From Luminiphilus sp. (GTDB lineage Bacteria; Pseudomonadota; Gammaproteobacteria; Pseudomonadales; Halieaceae), in the NCBI GenBank assembly GCA_016779445.1, contig JADHNP010000001.1, positions 1 to 64,000 of the forward strand: a DNA stretch of 64,000 bases, in the 5' to 3' direction. Of the stretch, positions 16,939-26,210 are shown in pieces; position 1 is the stretch's first letter, and every line of letters starts with the position of its first letter. The position numbers and the translations under genes are program-made. Under the pieces are notes generated by a model, which ran no database searches, was not told where the DNA came from, and saw only the letters and a list, made by a program, of their open reading frames with translations.

Positions 16939-17535
16939 TTAGGAGTCTACCGGCGCGGCCTCTGATTTTACCAGTCTCAGACTGACGGTCACGGGCACTA
17001 CACGACTGATCGCCAGCAACCCTGCCACCTCCTGAAGCGCCGCCACACCCGGCTCTAGTCCGAATTCTGCTGCGTGTATCAAAATAGGCTCCGATGTCGA
17101 AACGCCCAGGCCGTCTTTCATCGGCGTCACCTGCAATGTTGCCGACTTGGTCACCGATGTGCCATGAAGATCGATGTTGATATCAGTCGTGATTTCGCCG
17201 CCATATCCGGAAGCAGCTAGCGTCAGGGCTTCAGGATCCAGTTTTGCGGTGATACTGGCCTGCGGATACACCCCAACCTCAAACAACATCTCCTTCATAC
17301 GCTGATTGCGGATACCGATCATGGTTTCCACGGAGTCGAGTGAGACACGAATATCGACCTGCCCATCCTGAGATACCGCGCCGCTAACGCGTTCAAAGTG
17401 ACTAATCTCACCGACCGTATTTTGTTTGATCGATACAAACTGAACGCGAGAGTCCGCCGCCACCTCCCAGTTCGCCCAGGAGGGCGTCGTTACCAGCAAG
17501 ATACCCAACCCGAGCCATGCCAATCGATTCATCAT
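16939..17535 (-). CDS. YceI-family periplasmic protein
   Basis: 198 residues from the ATG at 17535, which follows an AAGGAG ribosome site; the longer frame to 17655 overlaps parE and is not needed. Signal peptide MMNRLAWLGLGILLVTTPSWA. The mature part is a lipocalin-like YceI domain: WEVAADSRVQFVSIKQNTVGEISHFERVSG pattern start, a central 'IRNQRMKEMLFEVGVYPQA' and DLHGTSVTKSATLQV. Relatives bind polyisoprenoids or other lipids in the periplasm. It lies 34 bp downstream of parE on the same strand, so it may share its transcript. Function otherwise unknown. Confidence 0.88.
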   Translation of the reverse strand: MMNRLAWLGLGILLVTTPSWANWEVAADSRVQFVSIKQNTVGEISHFERVSGAVSQDGQVDIRVSLDSVETMIGIRNQRMKEMLFEVGVYPQASITAKLDPEALTLAASGYGGEITTDINIDLHGTSVTKSATLQVTPMKDGLGVSTSEPILIHAAEFGLEPGVAALQEVAGLLAISRVVPVTVSLRLVKSEAAPVDS

Positions 17536-17569
17536 GATGCTTCTCCTTTCCTTGGTAGTTGCCGCTGGG

Positions 17570-19459
17570 CTAACTGGCGATATCCGCGAGGTCGCCTTTC
17601 CGCTCGAGCCAATGCTTGCGGTCACCGGCTCGCTTTTTAGCGAGTAGCAGGTCAAAGGTACTATCGGTGTCCGCCCCTTCGTCGAGCAACAGCTGCACCA
17701 ATCGACGAGTGTCCGGATCCATCGTTGTCTCCCTTAACTGGGGAGGATTCATCTCTCCCAATCCTTTAAAACGCTGCACCGACGGCTTTGCCCGCTTGTT
17801 CTCAGCGGCTAGACGATCGAGGATGCCATTTTTCTCGGATTCATCCAGCGCGTAATACACCTCTTTGCCGACATCGATGCGATACAGCGGCGGCATAGCC
17901 ACGAAGACATGCCCCGCCCGCACGAGGGGACGAAAATGCCGCAGAAACAGCGCGCAAATCAGCGTGGCAATATGTAGGCCGTCAGAATCGGCGTCGGCGA
18001 GAATGCAAACCTTATGATAGCGAAGCTGATTGAGATCAGCACTTCCCGGCTCAATGCCCAGTGCAACAGAAATATTATTGACCTCCTGAGAGGCAAGAAT
18101 TTCGCTAACGTCGACTTCCCAGGTATTCAGAATCTTGCCTCGCAGGGGCAGAATTGCTTGATATTCACGGTCTCGAGCTTGTTTGGCCGACCCTCCGGCA
18201 GAATCTCCCTCTACCAGAAATAACTCACCGCGCTCCGGGTCCTCCGAAGTGCAATCTGCCAACTTGCCCGGCAGCGCCGGTCCCGATGAGACCTTTTTAC
18301 GGACCACTTTTTTCGCAGAGCGAAGCCTGCTCTGGGCGCGCTCAATGCAGATTTCTGCTAAGCGTTCAGCATCAGAGGTATGCTGATTGAGCCATAAACC
18401 AAACGCGTCTTTTGTCACCCCGGCGACAAAGCCCGCCGCCTCCCTTGAAGACAGCCGCTCCTTGGTCTGACCCGAGAACTGTGGATCCTGCAGCTTTGAT
18501 GACAGCACGAAACAGCAACGGTCCCACACATCTTCGGCCGTTAACTTGACGCCCCGGGGGAGTAGATTACGTAACTCACAAAATTCTCGCATGGCCTCAA
18601 GCAGGCCCGATCGCAAACCATTGACGTGAGTGCCACCCTGTGGCGTGGGAATCAAATTAACATAGGACTCTGCAACCACGTCGCCACCCTCGGGTAGCCA
18701 TTGAATCGCCCACCCCACAGCAGCGGTGTCGCCCTCAAAGTGGGAGGTGAAAGGCGTTTCGGGAATGACCGGGAAATCAATGGTTGCATCGGCGAGATAA
18801 TCGGAAATACCGTCTTCGTAATACCACTCGGTTTTTTCTTTCTTCTTTTCGTCGGTGAGGGTGACGCGTAATCCGGGGCACAATACGGCTTTGGCGCGCA
18901 GCGCGTGGCTTAATTTGGACATCGAGAAGTTGGCGGAGTCAAAGTAGCGGGCGTCTGGTTTGAAACGGATACCGGTCCCTGTATTCCGTTTTCCACAGGT
19001 GCCGGTAACACCCAAATCAGTCAGTTTCTCACCACCAGAAAACGCCATGGTGTGTACCTCGCCTCCCCGACGGATAGTGACATCGAGTCGCTCGGATAGC
19101 GCATTGACAACCGAAACACCCACACCATGCAGCCCACCGCTGAACTGATAGCTTTTATCAGAGAACTTACCGCCAGCATGAAGTGTCGACAGAATCACTT
19201 CGACACCCGGTAATTTCTGTTCAGGGTGCAGATCAACAGGCATGCCGCGGCCGTCGTCGACAACGCTCACAGCACCGTCACTGTGCAACGTCACATCGAT
19301 CTGGCTACAAAACCCCGCGAGCGCCTCATCAACCGAGTTATCAACGACCTCCTGAGCCAAGTGATTAGGTCGGGTCGTGTCGGTATACATCCCGGGTCGC
19401 TTACGAACCGGCTCGAGGCCAGTGAGAACCTCTATCGCGTCAGCGTTGTATTGCGTCAT
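17570..19459 (-). CDS. parE: DNA topoisomerase IV subunit B
   Basis: 629 residues, full length for ParE. It forms the heterotetramer with ParC that decatenates daughter chromosomes. GHKL ATPase motifs: EVVDNSVDEALAG, VDDGRGMPV and GGLHGVGVSVVNALS. TOPRIM motifs: EGDSAGGSA (~residue 417) and DADSDG (~490), the latter being the ParE rather than the GyrB form. The C-terminal QRFKGLGEMNP is present. It follows cpdA by 94 bp on the same strand, as in the E. coli yqiB-cpdA-yqiA-parE order, except that yqiA is missing here. Confidence 0.96.
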   Translation of the reverse strand: MTQYNADAIEVLTGLEPVRKRPGMYTDTTRPNHLAQEVVDNSVDEALAGFCSQIDVTLHSDGAVSVVDDGRGMPVDLHPEQKLPGVEVILSTLHAGGKFSDKSYQFSGGLHGVGVSVVNALSERLDVTIRRGGEVHTMAFSGGEKLTDLGVTGTCGKRNTGTGIRFKPDARYFDSANFSMSKLSHALRAKAVLCPGLRVTLTDEKKKEKTEWYYEDGISDYLADATIDFPVIPETPFTSHFEGDTAAVGWAIQWLPEGGDVVAESYVNLIPTPQGGTHVNGLRSGLLEAMREFCELRNLLPRGVKLTAEDVWDRCCFVLSSKLQDPQFSGQTKERLSSREAAGFVAGVTKDAFGLWLNQHTSDAERLAEICIERAQSRLRSAKKVVRKKVSSGPALPGKLADCTSEDPERGELFLVEGDSAGGSAKQARDREYQAILPLRGKILNTWEVDVSEILASQEVNNISVALGIEPGSADLNQLRYHKVCILADADSDGLHIATLICALFLRHFRPLVRAGHVFVAMPPLYRIDVGKEVYYALDESEKNGILDRLAAENKRAKPSVQRFKGLGEMNPPQLRETTMDPDTRRLVQLLLDEGADTDSTFDLLLAKKRAGDRKHWLERKGDLADIAS

Positions 19460-19553
19460 ATATCAGTACACTTCATACCTGTCATTGGGAGTTGCGAGAT
19501 TGCTCGCTAGTCAGGGCATCAGGGCGCGGAGGGCTCCCTGATCCATCTGTCTA

Positions 19554-20378
19554 TCAAGCATAACCTGTAGACAGGCGATCTACCGGGAACGACTCATCAA
19601 TAACCCGCAGTATCTGCGTCTCAAGACGCCCATCTTCATACATTTCCAATAAACGGCACCCGGGCGGCTGATCATCGACCTGAAACTGCTGTGAACCCGG
19701 CGCAAATTGGACACAGGTGGAGGGTACGGTATAACAGCGCACGCCAGCATGCACCTGCGCAGCATCCTGATGAACATGGCCAGAGATCACGATCGCCCTC
19801 TCCCTGAGCGGCGCCAAAATAGCGAGCGCCTCCGCCCCATTTCTCACCACCTGATCATCCAGCCATCGGCATCCTACTGGAGCCAAAGGATGGTGGGTCG
19901 CCACCAATAGGGGCCGCTGCGTAGATCGACTGCGGGCTACAGCTGCCCTTAGAAAAATCAACTCGGCTTCGGCAAGGCAGCCCGCCACGTCACCCAGTCG
20001 CTGAGTATTAAGCATCAAAATATCCCAGTGGGGAAAGCGGATATGTCGCTTAAAGTGTTCATCAAAAATGGTATTTTCCCGCGAAGCTGCATCGTGATTG
20101 CCAGGCAGCCAAAAACTGGGAACGCCCAGTGTCGCCAATCTTTCGCGGAGTCGGGTGTACGCCGATTCTGCCTCGTCTCCGGCCAAATCCCCCGTAAGAA
20201 GTAACGCATCGATGGCCGGCTGCTGGCCTATCAACCGGCAGACTGCAGCGAATGATTGGTCAGTATCAATACCTACCAGTTTACCGCCCGGATCTTTCAT
20301 CAGGTGCGTATCAGACAGCTGTATAAGGCGGCTCACGGGCGCCGTGCTGAGGGTGGCCTCGCCACTGAGATCTGTCAT
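19554..20378 (-). CDS. cpdA: 3',5'-cyclic-AMP phosphodiesterase
   Basis: 274 residues from the ATG at 20378, whose ATGA overlaps the stop of the yqiB-like gene; the frame extends to 20438 but that start is unnecessary. It hydrolyses cAMP to AMP and so lowers Crp-dependent signalling. The metallophosphatase motifs are complete: LSDTHL (Asp23, His25), LLTGDLAGDE, LPGNHDA, VATHHPLAP and ISGHVHQDA. The neighbourhood (yqiB-like upstream, parE downstream, divergent tolC) is the enterobacterial one, which supports the CpdA name over other class-III phosphodiesterases. Confidence 0.9.
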   Translation of the reverse strand: MTDLSGEATLSTAPVSRLIQLSDTHLMKDPGGKLVGIDTDQSFAAVCRLIGQQPAIDALLLTGDLAGDEAESAYTRLRERLATLGVPSFWLPGNHDAASRENTIFDEHFKRHIRFPHWDILMLNTQRLGDVAGCLAEAELIFLRAAVARSRSTQRPLLVATHHPLAPVGCRWLDDQVVRNGAEALAILAPLRERAIVISGHVHQDAAQVHAGVRCYTVPSTCVQFAPGSQQFQVDDQPPGCRLLEMYEDGRLETQILRVIDESFPVDRLSTGYA

Positions 20379-20860
20379 GGGTGCCGGTTGTCGGGGTTTG
20401 ACAGCGTCGTTTCTAGAGACCGGCCAAAGCTGAGACAAAACTCCAACAGCTCAGCGGCAAACCGATTTTGTTGAAACTTCTCATCCTGTTGCAACATCAG
20501 GGGATTGGGGTACCGGTAACGGGCCTCAAATCGCCGCGAAGTGCTGCAGTGAACAACCTCTGCCATGCGCGCATCATGATACAGACGCAAGTCAAAATGA
20601 CTGCTCTTGGGTAATCCCGGAGTGGCACCCTGGTACCGTAAGCGCATATCAGTCGTGTAACGGTCACGTGCCATTACCTCCAGCACCACGGAAACATCAC
20701 CCGCCGCAAAAACGCACTCGCTCCGCTGCTCATATGCGGGGAATAAACGCATCAGGCGGTGATAGTTGGCCTCACACTGCGCATGTAGATCGGAAAGATC
20801 TATCTGATATCCCCGACGACTCCGCCGGCGAGCACTCATTTTTTCCACTTTGTTCACCAT
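20375..20860 (-). CDS. DUF1249 family protein (YqiB-like)
   Basis: About 161 residues from the ATG at 20860; ATGs at 20839 and 20926 in the same frame are alternatives, and none has a strong ribosome site. The family core is clear: HAQCEANYHRLMRLFP, DRYTTDMRLRYQ, LRLYHDARMAEV, FEARYRYPNPLMLQQDEK and a C-terminal LEFCLSFGRS. YqiB is a cytoplasmic protein of unknown function always found beside cpdA. The 4-nt overlap with cpdA implies translational coupling. The divergent tolC begins ~120 bp away. Confidence 0.85.
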   Translation of the reverse strand: MVNKVEKMSARRRSRRGYQIDLSDLHAQCEANYHRLMRLFPAYEQRSECVFAAGDVSVVLEVMARDRYTTDMRLRYQGATPGLPKSSHFDLRLYHDARMAEVVHCSTSRRFEARYRYPNPLMLQQDEKFQQNRFAAELLEFCLSFGRSLETTLSNPDNRHP

Positions 20861-20983
20861 AGGCCAAAGTGTAGCAAGCGCCGACCCCACGCGAACAACC
20901 AAAAAGTTGTGGTGTTTCTCCGGCAAAACGGGTTATCAGAGTGGTAAACTGTCGGCCCATATTTGACCGAGATTCATGGCTTC

Positions 20984-22423
20984 ATGCAAAACGCGCCTCC
21001 ACTACCTTACTCCCCGTCCATTTGGCTGATCATGGCATTGTGCAGCGCGCTGAGTGCGCCGACCTTAGCCGACACATTGGTCGATATTTATGAACTGGCT
21101 TTGGAAAACGACGCGCTGCTTAAATCCCGAGTGGCGCAATACAGGGCGGATCTTGAGCTTGAAAAGCTCGCTTTGGCGCCGCTTTTACCTCAGGCGCGGG
21201 CGGGATACACCATCACCGACTCAGAGGCTGAAACCACTTCTCCCAACGTTTACATCAATCCAGAAACCGGCGCCCTTGACACGATTGACGTCACCTCTGT
21301 CAGAAATACTGATACCGATGGTTATGATGTCAGTCTGTCTCAGACGCTTTTCGATTTGTCGGCTTGGTTTGGCTGGCAAGCAGGGAAGGAAACGTCTCTT
21401 CAGGCTGAAGCGACGTTGTCAGCTGCGCAGCAGGATTTAATCGTTCGAGTTGTGCAATCCTATTTTGGGGTCCTACGCGCACAGGACAACCTCCGGGCAT
21501 CTCAAGCGCAAGAACGTGCTTTCGAGCGACAATTGGAACAAACAAGGCAGCGCTTTGAGGTAGGCCTCATTGCAATTACCGATGTTTATGAGGCTGAAGC
21601 AGCGCGAGATAACTCACAGGTGACACGCATTGTCGACGAAAATAATGTCGCAGTAGCAAAAGAAAACTTGTCGGTGCTCACAGGACAAACGCCCGGTACG
21701 CTTTATGTCCTCGGAGAAGAGTTTGATCCCCAACCACCAGAACCCGCTGATCGCAGCGAGTGGGTAGACTTTGCGCTTGAGAATAACAACCAGCTTGCCG
21801 CAGCCCGATTCGGCGAAGAGGCAGCGCGACAGAATGCAACGTCTTTCAAGATGGGGCATGCCCCGAGGGTGACGGCGACCTACCGTTACCAGGACACCGA
21901 AACCACGGGCAGCATAAGGCAGAACCCTGAAAGTTTATTTAATTTTGACCCGGACTCAGATCAAACAAATGAGACCTGGCAGATTCGTTTCGACGTGCCC
22001 ATTTTCGTTGGTGGTGCTACCAGCGCCAATCGGCGCAGAGCGGCCGAGCAATTCAATGCTGCACGGGAAACACGGATCAATCTTACCCGGACTACCGTGA
22101 CACAAGCCCGCTCTCTCCATATGACAGTCATGTCCGACGTATCAAGAGTAATGGCGCGCAAACAATCTATCGTATCCAGTCAAAGTGCAGTCGATGCCAC
22201 TCAGGCGGGATACGAAGTGGGAACAAGAAATATTGTCGACGTCCTCAATGCGCAAAATGAACTCTTCGCTGCACAACGGGACTATGCAAACAGCCGTTAT
22301 GACTTTGTCATCAATTCACTCCGTCTGAAAGAAGTCGCCGGCACACTTTCTCCAGAGGACATCGCCAGACTTGAGGGTTTTTTGCTGGCGCCCCCCGCAG
22401 CAACCGCGTCGGGCAGCGAATAA
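20984..22423 (+). CDS. tolC: TolC family outer-membrane efflux channel
   Basis: 479 residues from the ATG at 20984; a TTG at 20963 in the same frame is an alternative. Signal peptide ends near LSAPTLADTL. The rest is the duplicated outer-membrane efflux protein domain: long amphipathic helices with IYELALENDALLKSRVAQYRAD at the start of the first repeat, RQRFEVGLIAITDVYEAEAARD (the conserved GLI-T-DV-A motif), and YEVGTRNIVDVLNAQNELFAAQRDYA in the second repeat. It forms the trimeric channel used by RND, MFS and type-I export systems. Divergent from the yqiB-cpdA-parE group, as in E. coli. No pump genes are adjacent, which fits a general-purpose TolC. Confidence 0.92.
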   Translation: MQNAPPLPYSPSIWLIMALCSALSAPTLADTLVDIYELALENDALLKSRVAQYRADLELEKLALAPLLPQARAGYTITDSEAETTSPNVYINPETGALDTIDVTSVRNTDTDGYDVSLSQTLFDLSAWFGWQAGKETSLQAEATLSAAQQDLIVRVVQSYFGVLRAQDNLRASQAQERAFERQLEQTRQRFEVGLIAITDVYEAEAARDNSQVTRIVDENNVAVAKENLSVLTGQTPGTLYVLGEEFDPQPPEPADRSEWVDFALENNNQLAAARFGEEAARQNATSFKMGHAPRVTATYRYQDTETTGSIRQNPESLFNFDPDSDQTNETWQIRFDVPIFVGGATSANRRRAAEQFNAARETRINLTRTTVTQARSLHMTVMSDVSRVMARKQSIVSSQSAVDATQAGYEVGTRNIVDVLNAQNELFAAQRDYANSRYDFVINSLRLKEVAGTLSPEDIARLEGFLLAPPAATASGSE

Positions 22424-22580
22424 TCTCGCAACGGTCATTGACCCGTTCCGCCAAAATCAGTCGCGCTGACATGCGAGGACTGAACAGCGCTGAGTGGGCG
22501 CTTGCTCTCTGGACCTCATTAGTAGCCGTGGGACCCTATCGGACCGAAGCTCGAAATATTGACTCGGAAATCAGTTACTA

Positions 22581-23192
22581 ATGCCCCAGCCGCCCCATGA
22601 TGATGTCAGAGGCTTCCTGCCTGACGGGGAGGGCCTCCGACTCTATGAGTGGGCGCTGGAAACGGCAGTCATGGGACCGATACTGGAGATTGGCAGTTAT
22701 TGCGGCCGATCGACTATCTGGCTGGCTCAGGCCGCAAAAGAAAAACAAAGCCTCGTCTTTGCCGTTGATCATCATCGCGGCTCAGAGGAGCACCAACCAG
22801 GAGAAAGCCATCACGACACTGAACTCGTCGACGCTAAAGGAGATGTGGATACCCTAACAATGTTTCGGCGCAATATTCGGCTGGCCGGTCTGGAAAATGA
22901 AGTCATCCCCGTTGTCACTGACAGCACGCGGTTTGCCCGCTCCTGGTCGGGCCAGCTGGGCATGGTATTCATCGACGGCGGCCACAGTCTCTCCGCAGCA
23001 TTGGCAGACTTTCGCGTCTGGGCGCCAAGGGTGCTGCCCGGGGGGATTCTCGCCATCCACGATGTATTCCCGGATCCGTCAGAAGGCGGCCAAGCCCCCT
23101 TCACGATTTGGCGTTTAGCGCAGCAGTCGGGTTTATTCGAATCGCTAGAGGGCATCGGTAGCCTGAGAGGTCTCAGGAGAATCGCTACCTAA
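22581..23192 (+). CDS. Class-I SAM-dependent methyltransferase (Methyltransf_24-like)
   Basis: 203 residues. Motif I is EIGSYCGRST (36-45), followed by an acidic motif II (VFAVDHHRG), the 'FRRNIRLAGLENEVIPV' helix, MVFIDGGHSLSAALADFRVW and GGILAIHDVFPDPSEGG. This is the layout of methyltransferases related to cephalosporin hydroxylase and caffeoyl-CoA O-methyltransferase, where the Asp/His cluster binds a metal. No good ribosome site precedes the ATG. It ends 35 bp from the end of the convergent toroid gene and is probably part of the same glycan/lipid modification locus. Confidence 0.8.
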   Translation: MPQPPHDDVRGFLPDGEGLRLYEWALETAVMGPILEIGSYCGRSTIWLAQAAKEKQSLVFAVDHHRGSEEHQPGESHHDTELVDAKGDVDTLTMFRRNIRLAGLENEVIPVVTDSTRFARSWSGQLGMVFIDGGHSLSAALADFRVWAPRVLPGGILAIHDVFPDPSEGGQAPFTIWRLAQQSGLFESLEGIGSLRGLRRIAT

Positions 23193-23227
23193 GAGCTGTT
23201 AACCGACGATAATGACCTATTCGTTCG

Positions 23228-24274
23228 CTACTCGTCGTCTTCCAGAGCAGAGCCTAAAAACAAATCGCTTCCGGCGGTGTGGCCAGTAAGCGCATCGATC
23301 GCCAGCAAGACTGCGCCCGCAGTCCAGGTGGGTTTTTCCAGAGGCCAAAGCACCGATTCCTCAAACTGGTACCCGGTCCACCACGCCCCATCGGCATCGC
23401 GCCACTGCACTAACCAGCTGAACAGCTCCACAGCCTGCTCACGGCGCCCCGCCGCCAGCAGCGCCAATACCAGCTCGCAGGATTCTGCCACCGTTGCCCA
23501 AGGCTGATGATTCTCACAACGACAACCAATCCCTGGCTCCACAAACTCATGCCATCGCTGATCCAACCGCTTCTGAGCTGCGGGGCCCCTGACCACGCCC
23601 GCCAAAATCGGATAAAACCAGTCCATCGCATAACGCGACTTGGACTCCCAGGTGCGGTCAAACCGGTCGGGACGCTCTCGTAGTGCTTGACCTAAGCGCG
23701 CTCTGGCGTCTCGCCATCCTGATGGAGGCGCCGCCAAGTAGTCCTCGATGAGAATGCCACACTCCAAGGATTTATAGATGGAGCTGCACCCCGTCATCAG
23801 CGCATCACCCAAGGGGGCACCAGTCGGATCTATCGCCCAATCGATTTCTCCGTCGGGACCCTGATAGCGCAGCACAAAATCCAACGCCCTGACCACAGTA
23901 GGAAAGAGACGCTCAAGAAACTGTTGATCTTGGGTAATCTGAAAATGATGCCAAACCCCGGTCGCCACATAGGCCACATAATTGGTTTCGCGACGCTGCA
24001 CAGAGGGATCCGGACAGCCGTCGCGATAACAGGCCCACCAGCTGCCATCTTCCAGCTGAGTTTGTGCCAGCCAGGTGTAGGCACGCTCTGCGGCATGAAC
24101 CGCTCCAGCAACACTCAAACCCATTGCGGCCTCAGTGTGATCCCATGGATCGGTGTGCCCTCCGTCAAACCAGGGTATTTCTCCCGAAACACGCTGGCTG
24201 GCGAGCAAAAACTCGACCGTCGGGCGGAGCCACTGCGCGGGGAAAGCCCGCAAACCGGAAAAAGGCGCGTTCAT
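23228..24274 (-). CDS. Prenyltransferase-like alpha/alpha-toroid protein
   Basis: 348 residues from the ATG at 24274, whose ATGA overlaps the stop of the upstream methyltransferase; the frame is open further to 24424. The sequence is built of repeated helical hairpins with Trp- and Asp-rich turns: EFLLASQRVSGEIPWFDGG pattern, QLEDGSWWACYRDG, DADGAWWTGYQFE and EKPTWTAGAVLLA. These resemble the QW-type repeats of terpenoid cyclases and prenyltransferase alpha/alpha toroids, or six-hairpin glycosidases. The central ETNYVAYVATGVWHHF segment and a Cys/His-containing GCRCENHQPWATVAESCE could be functional. No catalytic DxDD is seen, so cyclase activity is unlikely. Function unknown. Confidence 0.7.
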   Translation of the reverse strand: MNAPFSGLRAFPAQWLRPTVEFLLASQRVSGEIPWFDGGHTDPWDHTEAAMGLSVAGAVHAAERAYTWLAQTQLEDGSWWACYRDGCPDPSVQRRETNYVAYVATGVWHHFQITQDQQFLERLFPTVVRALDFVLRYQGPDGEIDWAIDPTGAPLGDALMTGCSSIYKSLECGILIEDYLAAPPSGWRDARARLGQALRERPDRFDRTWESKSRYAMDWFYPILAGVVRGPAAQKRLDQRWHEFVEPGIGCRCENHQPWATVAESCELVLALLAAGRREQAVELFSWLVQWRDADGAWWTGYQFEESVLWPLEKPTWTAGAVLLAIDALTGHTAGSDLFLGSALEDDE

Positions 24275-24996
24275 TGGCGCTCGCCCCCACTCTCTGGCTT
24301 GGAGAAATACATCACCACACTCTTCCCCATAAGTGGATTTAACACTGCATCCACCACGCGCGTGAGCCATGGGCGCCGCATTAAGTCCCACACCAGTAAT
24401 TTGTGATACATCCTCAGTATCCAAGGCTCATGATCTCGGCGCCAATAAATGCACTTAAGCCACCAGTAAGGGACATGCAGCGCATGGGCGCTACCGCGGC
24501 CACGGTACAAAAAACCATAGCGCTGCACTTCCCGACGCAAATGGGTCGCATCGAATATCCGGATGTGGCCCCCCGGGCTTGTGCGGTATCCCTCGCTTAA
24601 TTGCCAGCATACCCACTCTGGCCACTGTCGCGGGACGCTAATGCAGAGACGACCCCCGGGTTTCAAAACACGCATTGCTTCCTTCAGGACCTGAAGATAA
24701 TCGGGGATATGCTCGAGAATCTCGCTGGCAATCACCACATCGACCCGCTCATCGGCGATCGGTAAGCGTGTGGCATCACCTGCGCCAAAGCCTATTTCCC
24801 CCAAGGGAGCATGGGCTTGCATATCAGCAATACGACTGGCCGCAGTGGCAAGATCCTGCTCAGAAAGATCGAGCCCAAGCGCATACACCCCCGAATAGGC
24901 GTAAGCCGCAAGGGAATGACGACCTTCTCCGCAACCGATATCCAGACACAACTGCCCAGGCATCAACGCCAACCTGTTAAAATCTATGGTCAGCAT
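24271..24996 (-). CDS. Class-I SAM-dependent methyltransferase (Methyltransf_11-like)
   Basis: 241 residues. Motif I LDIGCGEG (18-25), motif II ALGLDLS, an acidic GAGDATRLP, post-I VIASEILEHIPD and motif III RVLKPGGRLCISVPR. The C-terminal ~90 residues are rich in Trp/Tyr/Arg (HVPYWWLKCIYWRRD) and may sit on the membrane or hold a lipid or glycan acceptor. The start overlaps the glycosyltransferase stop by 7 nt (24990-24996) and the end overlaps the toroid gene by 4 nt, so the three are translated as a unit. Confidence 0.85.
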   Translation of the reverse strand: MLTIDFNRLALMPGQLCLDIGCGEGRHSLAAYAYSGVYALGLDLSEQDLATAASRIADMQAHAPLGEIGFGAGDATRLPIADERVDVVIASEILEHIPDYLQVLKEAMRVLKPGGRLCISVPRQWPEWVCWQLSEGYRTSPGGHIRIFDATHLRREVQRYGFLYRGRGSAHALHVPYWWLKCIYWRRDHEPWILRMYHKLLVWDLMRRPWLTRVVDAVLNPLMGKSVVMYFSKPESGGERQ

Positions 24997-26210
24997 CGAT
25001 CAATGCTGGCGCGATATAAGCGGACCATCTGCCGAGCGCAGATAGACCAACAAAAGTGGGTTTTTGCGCGCGCCAAACCTCGATTGCCAAGATCCCTCGC
25101 CGCCTCAGGGCAGGAAAGTACTTTGTGTAAAGCGCTTGCCAGCGCTGCGCTGTCTCCGGCAGGCACCAGTAAACCGCCGCTGGACACCACTTCTGATAAC
25201 GCGCCGCCGTCACTCGACACCAAAGGAATACCCGCGGCCATGGCTTCCACCGCAGGCAAGCCAAAACCTTCGTAAAGTGAGGGCACTACCGCAACCGCAC
25301 TCTCGGCATAAAGCCGGTTGATATCTTCATGCGTGGCGTTACTCACAAAGCGAATGCGTTCCGCAAGGCCGAGCCGGTTAATCAGACTTTCTGTCGCACC
25401 GCCTGGCTTTGGTCTGGCAATCAGCACCAGGCGGAGGTCCGGCCACGTTGCGCACAATGAAGAGAAAGCATGAAGCAACACAGATAGCCCCTTCAGTGGC
25501 GCGTCGGCTGATGCCGTCGCAATAATCTGATTCGGATTCCGCGCTACTGCGGGCAATGGTCGAAACAGTGCTGTATCGACGCCATTGGGCACAATGCTGA
25601 TGGCGCTGGGCGGCACGCCAAAATCGGTGGCGATATCGATTGCCGAAGCGGCAGATACGGTCGCAATATGATTCAACCGCGATGCCACGCGCTTTTGCAT
25701 CCCTAAAAAAGAATGCCAGCGACGAATCAGCAGCCGCCGCCACCAGATCGGCTCCCCTGCCAGCGCGACGCGTAAATCCCGCGTAATGGGATGGTGGACC
25801 GTCGTCACAACAGGCAAGCCCGCCTTTTGCAGGTCAAGAACCCCCGGCGCCAGCGTTTGATTGTCGTGAATCACATCAAAGTGATTCGCATTTTCCAATA
25901 GCCAATCGCGCGCTCTTTCTCCAAAGGCCCAGGGTTCGGCAAATCCACCGGATAGCTTGCTCAGCCATTCTTTTCTGCCCAGCCTGTTCCGGAGTTCTTG
26001 AGGGCCGACCGACCAGAGATCCCGCGAATACAAGTCCAAACTGGGTAGCTTGACCAGTTCCACACCCTCAACCAGATGAGGATAGGGCGGCCCCGAAACC
26101 ACCGTTACATGATGACCCAAAGCCTGTAACGCCCGACTAAGGTAGCGGAGATACACGCCCTGCCCACCCGAGAAAGGGGCAGAGCGATACCCCAAAAGGG
26201 CAATGCGCAG
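24990..26210 (-). CDS. Family-4 glycosyltransferase
   Basis: About 406 residues if translation begins at a CTG at 26210. No in-frame ATG, GTG or TTG lies upstream of a TTG at 26195, and starting there would delete most of the first Rossmann strand (RIALLGYRSAPFSGGQGVYL). GT-B fold: N-terminal acceptor domain with GQGVYLRYLSRALQALGHHVTVVSG, a hinge, then the nucleotide-sugar domain with SIVPNGVDTALF, VSNATHEDINRLYAES and the E-x7-E signature PSLYEGFGLPAVEAMAAG. GT4 enzymes are retaining and use UDP-, GDP- or dTDP-sugars. Its proximity to the rml genes makes dTDP-rhamnose a plausible donor, but this is inference. Confidence 0.85.
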   Translation of the reverse strand: MRIALLGYRSAPFSGGQGVYLRYLSRALQALGHHVTVVSGPPYPHLVEGVELVKLPSLDLYSRDLWSVGPQELRNRLGRKEWLSKLSGGFAEPWAFGERARDWLLENANHFDVIHDNQTLAPGVLDLQKAGLPVVTTVHHPITRDLRVALAGEPIWWRRLLIRRWHSFLGMQKRVASRLNHIATVSAASAIDIATDFGVPPSAISIVPNGVDTALFRPLPAVARNPNQIIATASADAPLKGLSVLLHAFSSLCATWPDLRLVLIARPKPGGATESLINRLGLAERIRFVSNATHEDINRLYAESAVAVVPSLYEGFGLPAVEAMAAGIPLVSSDGGALSEVVSSGGLLVPAGDSAALASALHKVLSCPEAARDLGNRGLARAKTHFCWSICARQMVRLYRASIDRC

